Positions 30,453 to 34,898 of a DNA stretch of 34,898 nt are shown here, piece by piece. The DNA comes from JAFGJQ01 sp964586145. Its GTDB lineage: Bacteria > Planctomycetota > Phycisphaerae > UBA1845. A program made the position numbers and the translations under genes. The notes under the pieces were generated by a model. It had not been told where the DNA came from and searched no databases. It saw only the letters and a list, made by a program, of their open reading frames with translations. Where the stretch lies: the NCBI GenBank assembly GCA_964586145.1, contig CAZPHH010000048.1, positions 1 to 34,898 on the forward strand, written 5' to 3'. Each line of letters begins with the position of its first letter. Within the stretch, counting starts at the first letter, position 1.

Positions 30453-31379
30453 TCACGCAGGGACACGGTAGAGAAGGGCCGCCAGGGCGGCGGCGGTGAT
30501 CGGCGACAGCAGCCAGCTCAGGCCGATCCGCTTGAGCTCGGTGGCGTGAACGGCCCGGGTGCCCCGCATCAGCCCGACGCCGACCACCGCGCCGATGATC
30601 GCCTGAGATGCCGAGACGGGCACCCCGATCCACGCAAACACGTGCATGGTGAACGCCTGGGCGGACGTGGCGACCAGGGCCGCGTACGCATCCATCCGCA
30701 CCAGCCGGGCCCCCACGGTCATCATGACGCGCCGGCTGAACGTGATCGCACCCGCGCCGATGAAGACGCCCCCCAACAGGGCCAGACGGCCGGGATCGTG
30801 GAAGGGCTCCGTGCCGGCGTACACGCCGGTGACGTTGCCGACGTTGTTGGCGCCCAGCGTGTACGACCCGTACGCGCCCACCACCACGAGCAGCCCCCAC
30901 AACACGTTGTCCCGCGTCAGCATGGACATTCGGGTGCGCTTGAGGACCTGACTGCCCAGTGTGTAGAGGATGCACGCAATGACGACCGCACCGATGGGCG
31001 TGGCCACCCAGCAGATAAGGATCTTGGGCAGTCCGGCCCAGTTCGGCGCGTTTTCGGTCAGGCCGATGCCGAGGATTGCGCCGACCACGGCCTGTGACGT
31101 GGAGACGGGGACACCTCGCCACGTCATGAACGTCACCACGATCGCGGCGGAGAGGGACGCCACCACCGCGGCCCGCAGGTCGTTCGGAGCGAGGGCCCCC
31201 AGCGTCTCGATGCCCGGCCGGCCCTCCAGCCACGCTCCCAGAACCACGCATACGGCGCAGACGATGGCGGCCGTCGAGAACCGGACAACCCGGGCCGCCA
31301 CGGCGGTGCCGAACACGTTGGCCGCGTCGTTGGCCCCCAGGGCCCAGCCGAGGAATGCCCCGCCGCCCAGAGCGAGCAT
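30453..31379 (-). CDS. PiT-family inorganic phosphate transporter
   Basis: Low-affinity, ion-driven phosphate carrier of the inner membrane. Both inverted-repeat signatures are visible: GANDAANVFGT at the N-terminus and GANNVGNVTG in the middle, plus the paired GVPVSTSQAVVGAILGIG and GVPVSASQAIIGAVVGVG segments. About nine hydrophobic helices are present. From the ATG at 31379, one base after the DUF47 stop, the protein is 308 aa, on the short side for PiT. The longer open frame to 31607 has no family resemblance. It forms a DUF47-PiT pair, the common arrangement in bacteria and archaea. Confidence 0.94.
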   Translation of the reverse strand: MLALGGGAFLGWALGANDAANVFGTAVAARVVRFSTAAIVCAVCVVLGAWLEGRPGIETLGALAPNDLRAAVVASLSAAIVVTFMTWRGVPVSTSQAVVGAILGIGLTENAPNWAGLPKILICWVATPIGAVVIACILYTLGSQVLKRTRMSMLTRDNVLWGLLVVVGAYGSYTLGANNVGNVTGVYAGTEPFHDPGRLALLGGVFIGAGAITFSRRVMMTVGARLVRMDAYAALVATSAQAFTMHVFAWIGVPVSASQAIIGAVVGVGLMRGTRAVHATELKRIGLSWLLSPITAAALAALLYRVPA

Positions 31380-31380
31380 G

Positions 31381-32025
31381 TCACACCGTCCTCTTGATGG
31401 CCGTGATCCGGACGTGATCGGCCGCTTTCTCGGCCCGGTCGGCGATGTCGCCGATCTTGACGGCCAGATCGCGCAGGAGGATTTTGTGGCCGGTCTCGAG
31501 GTCGGACGCAAACACGCGTTCGATGATGCGGGATTCCGCTTCGTCCGCGCGGCTCTCCAGGTCGCCCACCCGGTCGGAGATATGCACGGCGGCGTTGTAG
31601 TCGTCAAAAAGCATGCGAACGGCCTTCACCATTTCCCGCGCGCAGGCCTGCACGCGAAGGAGGAGCTCCTGATAATCGTCCCGCAAGTCGGCGGGGACCT
31701 CCGTTCGCTCGAACCGGATGCGGCGGGCGACGGAATCGGCCGCGTTGGCGACGCGATCCACTCCCTCCAGCATGCGCAGCAGGTCGCTGCGTGATTCCGG
31801 AAAGAGGGCCTTGCCGTACAGCAGGATGGCCGCCTCGCGTCGCGTGTCGTCTGCCCGAGACTCCGCCCGGTGGGTGGCCTTGGCCTTCTCGACCACCTGA
31901 TCATAGGGCGCGCCGGACAGCGCACACTCGAGGCACGCGGCCAGACAGGCCAGGCATTCCTCCACGCACTCGAGGTATCGGGCGATCAAGGCCTCCACGG
32001 CCTTCTGCTTGCGGCTGAAAAACAC
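31381..32025 (-). CDS. DUF47 family PhoU-like protein
   Basis: A 214-residue all-helical protein with heptad-rich segments and the acidic metal-binding style of PhoU: VDRVANAADSVARR, VGDLESRADEAESR and KIGDIADRAEKAADHVR. DUF47 (PF01865) proteins pair with PiT transporters and are thought to regulate phosphate entry at the membrane. A Cys-rich N-terminal segment (CVEECLACLAACLEC, about residues 20-34) is unusual. GGAG lies nine bases before the ATG. It is the first gene of the four-gene phosphate block, with a promoter-like sequence 53 bp upstream. Confidence 0.93.
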   Translation of the reverse strand: MFFSRKQKAVEALIARYLECVEECLACLAACLECALSGAPYDQVVEKAKATHRAESRADDTRREAAILLYGKALFPESRSDLLRMLEGVDRVANAADSVARRIRFERTEVPADLRDDYQELLLRVQACAREMVKAVRMLFDDYNAAVHISDRVGDLESRADEAESRIIERVFASDLETGHKILLRDLAVKIGDIADRAEKAADHVRITAIKRTV

Positions 32026-32077
32026 GGCACGACTCCAACGGGGGACGCGCCCGGTTCACGCCGGGACTTCCGGCGGA

Positions 32078-32106
32078 AGCGTACTTTGCGCGGGCGTGTG
32101 TCGCAA
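32078..32106 (-). promoter_or_regulatory. Promoter of the DUF47-PiT unit
   Basis: On the minus strand: TTGCGA (32106-32101), a 17-bp spacer, then TACGCT (32083-32078). The -35 is identical to that of the EF-G-like gene promoter. Confidence 0.4.
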
Positions 32107-32118
32107 CCGGTCGACGGA

Positions 32119-33486
32119 TCAGGGGAGGGCGGATGCGGTTTCGACGGCATCCTTGCCGCCGCGTTTGGCCCGATACAGCGCCGCGTCTGCCGCCTGGAGC
32201 AACTCGTGGCCGGTCTGAACGCGACTGGCCCGCAGCGAGGCCACGCCCCCGCTCATGCTTACGGGCGCCCCCACGTTCAGCAGCCCTGCCCTCTGGCCGA
32301 ACAGGCGGACCAGGCGTTCGGCCAGCCCCGCGGCGTCGGTCACAGATGCGCCGAACAGCAATACCACGAACTCGTCGCCGCCCAGGCGAACGCCGATGTC
32401 GGAGCTTCGCAGGGTGGCCCGCAACAGCTCTCCCACAAAGACCAGCAGCTCGTCACCGGCCGCATGGCCCAGTGTGTCGTTGACCTGCTTGAAATGGTCG
32501 ATGTCCAGCGCGATGACCGCCAGGTCCTCCCCCGCGGCAAGCTGCTCCCGGACCAGGATCTCGAGTTGGTCGTCCAGGAACCGCCGGTTGCAGAGTTGCG
32601 TCAAAGACTCCACCCACGTTTCCTTGCGGGCCTGGTTCAGCATCGCCTCGATGCGGCGGGTCCGGTCCGCCACCCGGGTCTGCAGCGTGCTTTCCAGCAC
32701 GTCGGCCCGCGTCTCCGCACGCCGGAGACGGTCGACAAGGTCCTGAACCGCACGCGCGAGCTCGCCCAGCTCGTCGCTGCGCCGGATCGGCAAGCCCTTT
32801 GCACCGTCCGCGCCCGGATCCGCCGCATGGCGAATCAGCACGGACAGCGATTGGCCCAGGGATCGACGCGCCCACGCCAGAACCGCCAGCGCCGTCATCA
32901 CCGCCGCCACACCGGCCAGGAGCATGAAACGCATGATCCCCCCGGCGGTCATCGGGATACCGTCCGCCAGGGCCAGCACTACAACGTGACCGATGGCCGC
33001 GTCCTCCGGTCCCCTGCAGATTGGCGAGGAAACCCCGTACACGTCACGATCGACGCCGGCCACTCGCAGCGTCCGGCGAACGGGCGGCGTGCCGGGATCG
33101 ACAAGCCCATCCAGGTCTCCGACGCCCACGCCTTGCGGGGCCTGTGCCACAATCCGACCCCCGCGATCCACGAAAAGGGCCGCCACGACCTCCGGGTTCT
33201 GGAGCATCGCCCAGGACCAGCGTCGGAATTGCTCTGCCATGCGGGTGGAGTCTGCAGACTCCGATTGCCCGGCCTGACTCCCCAAGGGGAGCGTGCCGTC
33301 TGCTTCGGCCACCTGACGGGCGCCGATCTGCGCCCAAGCGCAGATACGCTCGAGATACTCACGGACCTGTCCGGCGTCGTGATGCACTTTGTGAAGCACG
33401 AGGGCCGCCAGACCGCACAAGGAGGCAGCCAGAAAGGCCGCCAGCGCGACCCTCGCGGGGATGGAGAGCCCGGTCCGAGTGTTCAT
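32119..33486 (-). CDS. Membrane diguanylate cyclase (GGDEF)
   Basis: Makes cyclic di-GMP from two GTP. From the ATG at 33486 it is 455 aa: a first helix (about 10-30), an extracytoplasmic sensor region, a second helix (about 183-206), a HAMP-like segment (RRSDELGELARAVQDLV) and a coiled coil, then the GGDEF domain. The active-site GGDEF (369-373) is intact and preceded by LDIDHFKQVNDTLGHAAGD. The inhibitory RxxD site (R360-D363) lies five residues before it, so product inhibition is likely. A TTG at 33519 is an alternative start, but GGAG is nine to ten bases before the ATG. It has no EAL or HD-GYP domain. It is divergent from the pseudopilin gene. Confidence 0.93.
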   Translation of the reverse strand: MNTRTGLSIPARVALAAFLAASLCGLAALVLHKVHHDAGQVREYLERICAWAQIGARQVAEADGTLPLGSQAGQSESADSTRMAEQFRRWSWAMLQNPEVVAALFVDRGGRIVAQAPQGVGVGDLDGLVDPGTPPVRRTLRVAGVDRDVYGVSSPICRGPEDAAIGHVVVLALADGIPMTAGGIMRFMLLAGVAAVMTALAVLAWARRSLGQSLSVLIRHAADPGADGAKGLPIRRSDELGELARAVQDLVDRLRRAETRADVLESTLQTRVADRTRRIEAMLNQARKETWVESLTQLCNRRFLDDQLEILVREQLAAGEDLAVIALDIDHFKQVNDTLGHAAGDELLVFVGELLRATLRSSDIGVRLGGDEFVVLLFGASVTDAAGLAERLVRLFGQRAGLLNVGAPVSMSGGVASLRASRVQTGHELLQAADAALYRAKRGGKDAVETASALP

Positions 33487-33782
33487 CGGTCTCGACTCCA
33501 GGACAACCACGCTGACCAACAGCCCGGTCCGCGCAGCCGCATGCGATTTCTATCGGTCGCCGCGGGGCGCTGTTGCAGTACGACTTGGAGGCTTCCCCAC
33601 GAAAACCCCCGCTCGCCCGGTTTGCTAACCGGCCTTCCACACGTGTGTTACGATGAATCGCTGCGGGACTGGCCGGTTTGCTGTGTTGAGCCCCCCTTCC
33701 CCAGCGTCTACCATGAGGTGATTATCAGCCGTTCCGGATTGGCGGGCTTGCATGTCCGAGTGTGGAGTCGGGAGGTTCTGTC
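33487..33782. other. Divergent intergenic region with hairpin and repeats
   Basis: This region separates the diguanylate cyclase (minus) and the pseudopilin (plus). It holds a 6-bp hairpin CCGGTT-TGCT-AACCGG (33617-33632), a second copy of CCGGTTTGCT at 33673-33682, and the palindrome/promoter at 33638-33654. No further gene is supported. Confidence 0.6.
33638..33654 (+). promoter_or_regulatory. Palindrome over an extended -10 promoter
   Basis: The 10-bp palindrome CACACGTGTG (33638-33647) overlaps TGTTACGAT (33646-33654), an extended -10 of the form TG-N-TACGAT with no good -35. The palindrome is well placed as an operator for the pseudopilin gene. Confidence 0.4.
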
Positions 33783-34703
33783 GTGGCCAACACCCCTGTG
33801 TACCGGCGGTTGGGTCAAACGGCCGGTTTCACGTTGATCGAGTTGCTGGTTGTGGTATCCATCATAGCCCTGCTGCTGGCGATTCTGCTGCCGTCGCTTC
33901 AAAGTGCTCGTGACCAGGCCCGGCTGGTCGTCTGCCAGGCGAACATGGCCAACGTGAACAAATCGCTGATCGCGTACATTCTGGATTACAACTCGATCCC
34001 AATCCTGCTTTCCTGGAACGCCGCGAACACGGAGTTCGGGTGGTGCACTTGGAGCTACGGCGGGTGGATCGGGAAGAACGAGGCGCACTACGGATCCGCG
34101 TACGGTGGGGGGCTGTTCCACATCCCGACGACGAGGCGACCGTTGAGTGTGTACATGTACCCGCGCAGCCGGCTGGCGCCGGACTCCGAACTGCCCGTGT
34201 TCCGATGTCCGGCGGATACGTTCTCCACGCAAGGGAACCAGATCACGATGCTTCGGGACAACGGAACGCTCGTCTTCCGCGGGCGCTCGCGCTACTCCGC
34301 GTACAACGACGTCGGGACCAGCTTTCAAATCAACTACTTCTGGTGGCGCCCGTATAGCCGCGGCAGGCAGTATTTGGTCAATGTTCCACCCAACCAACTG
34401 GAAACGCTCGTGTATTTTGAGCGAGAGCTGCGGCGGGGACGGGAAATCATGCACAAGTACCTGCGGCGAGGGGCGAACCGATTCGTCACCATGGTGGAGG
34501 ATCCGGCAGATGCCTGCCTGCGAGTGGTGGACGAATACCAGACCCGTGCCCAGGGATACCATCGGGGCTTTTCGCGTCACAACTTCGCGTACCTGGATGG
34601 ACACGTCGCGTACACCCAGGCCGATACCCGCAACGACTGGGGACCGGACTGGACGGTCAATGACGAGAACCCGTCGGAAGCGTCGTTGTGGCTGACGCCA
34701 TGA
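33783..34703 (+). CDS. Pseudopilin-like protein (prepilin N-terminal methylation motif)
   Basis: A 306-residue protein with the class-III signal of type IV pilin-like proteins: a short basic leader (about 15 residues), the cleavage site before F16 in GFTLIELLVV with the conserved Glu at E20 (position 5 of the mature protein), then a hydrophobic helix. The body carries FRCPADTF and the C-terminal NFAYLDGHVAY motif typical of the planctomycete H-X9-DG pseudopilin family. The GTG at 33783 has GGGAGG seven bases upstream and is preferred over a GTG at 33762. It would be processed by a prepilin peptidase and assembled in or on the membrane; these paralogues are abundant in Planctomycetota and their function is unknown. 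Confidence 0.9.
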   Translation: MANTPVYRRLGQTAGFTLIELLVVVSIIALLLAILLPSLQSARDQARLVVCQANMANVNKSLIAYILDYNSIPILLSWNAANTEFGWCTWSYGGWIGKNEAHYGSAYGGGLFHIPTTRRPLSVYMYPRSRLAPDSELPVFRCPADTFSTQGNQITMLRDNGTLVFRGRSRYSAYNDVGTSFQINYFWWRPYSRGRQYLVNVPPNQLETLVYFERELRRGREIMHKYLRRGANRFVTMVEDPADACLRVVDEYQTRAQGYHRGFSRHNFAYLDGHVAYTQADTRNDWGPDWTVNDENPSEASLWLTP

Positions 34704-34898
34704 GACCCGGCTTGCGATCGACAGGATGAGTGTCGCTGTGACTCGTCCGCCTCAGCAAGGTCGTGCCGTCGGGCTGTTGAATTCCCGTGAAAACCCCGCC
34801 AGAATGCCGCCCGGTGCGGCCGGCCGTAGCGGGTTGCCGCGGGACGCTTCGCCACCCGACCGTGCCCGGGGCACCGGGGTGGCCGGAATAAGACCGTG
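34704..34898. other. Window end, no gene seen
   Basis: About 195 bp after the pseudopilin stop with no credible gene. An open frame from an ATG at 34803 to the window edge is very Pro/Arg/Gly-rich and has no ribosome binding site, so I do not call it. Confidence 0.5.

Noticed and set aside
31870..33837. A 655-codon plus-strand open frame over the diguanylate cyclase
   Set aside because: It is antisense to an intact GGDEF protein and has composition typical of a shadow frame.
34803..34898. Open frame at the window edge
   Set aside because: It is Pro/Arg/Gly-rich, lacks a ribosome binding site and is cut by the window, so it cannot be supported.
1..34898. tRNA, rRNA, CRISPR, integrase or phage genes
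   Set aside because: I looked for T-loop motifs, rRNA signatures, regular repeats with spacers and recombinase motifs and found none I could support; a tRNAscan-SE and minced run would settle it.

Overview
This window is a GC-rich bacterial chromosome segment that looks like a scaffold from a draft or metagenome assembly. The gene content points to Planctomycetota, possibly a Phycisphaerae-like lineage. Small zinc-ribbon proteins with CxxC or CxxCGY...CPxCG pairs, a pseudopilin with a DGH-type C-terminal motif, a DUF2007-like protein with an acidic tail, and many short lipoproteins of no known family all fit that group. The placement is inference from gene style; no rRNA or tRNA gene is present to confirm it.

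Layout from left to right. Positions 157-3343 hold minus-strand housekeeping genes: ferrochelatase (hemH), a small zinc ribbon, clpX and a SHOCT-like membrane protein. Positions 3500-5086 hold a two-gene minus-strand lipid-glycosylation unit: a LAB_N-domain membrane protein and a polyprenyl-phosphate GT2 glycosyltransferase. Endonuclease V (nfi) is divergent from it. Positions 5933-9017 hold a minus-strand ABC sugar importer (lipoprotein binding protein plus two permeases, no ATPase). Positions 9018-10263 hold REP-like hairpins, a frameshifted zinc-ribbon membrane protein and an artificial-looking 100-N gap. Positions 10264-13302 encode a secreted DUF3352-like protein and a lipoprotein.

Positions 13432-18053 form a plus-strand GMP-synthesis cluster, guaB and guaA, with a lipoprotein and a five-helix membrane protein between them. 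Positions 18141-21205 encode a membrane-anchored HEAT-repeat protein overlapping a secreted DUF2891 protein. On the plus strand follow a GT2 glycosyltransferase fused to a Rossmann-like domain and an EF-G paralogue whose GTPase motifs are degenerate. Downstream of it is a structured intergenic region (24640-24905) ending in a strong intrinsic terminator, the best candidate here for an undescribed small RNA. Then come a bacterial PH-domain protein (minus), a DUF2007-like protein with a 40-residue acidic tail, an Arg-rich hexapeptide-repeat protein, and a membrane protein.

Positions 27563-32025 are a minus-strand phosphate-themed block: DUF47 (PhoU-like), PiT phosphate transporter, an OmpR/PhoB-type response regulator and a histidine kinase. 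A Pho-box-like 11-bp-period direct repeat lies upstream of the regulator. The window ends with a diguanylate cyclase (minus) and a divergent pseudopilin (plus). No CRISPR array, integrase, transposase or prophage gene was seen. The most interesting items are the structured RNA candidate, the degenerate EF-G, the adjacent polyacidic and polybasic proteins, the phosphate block, and the assembly gap that seems to be a false break.
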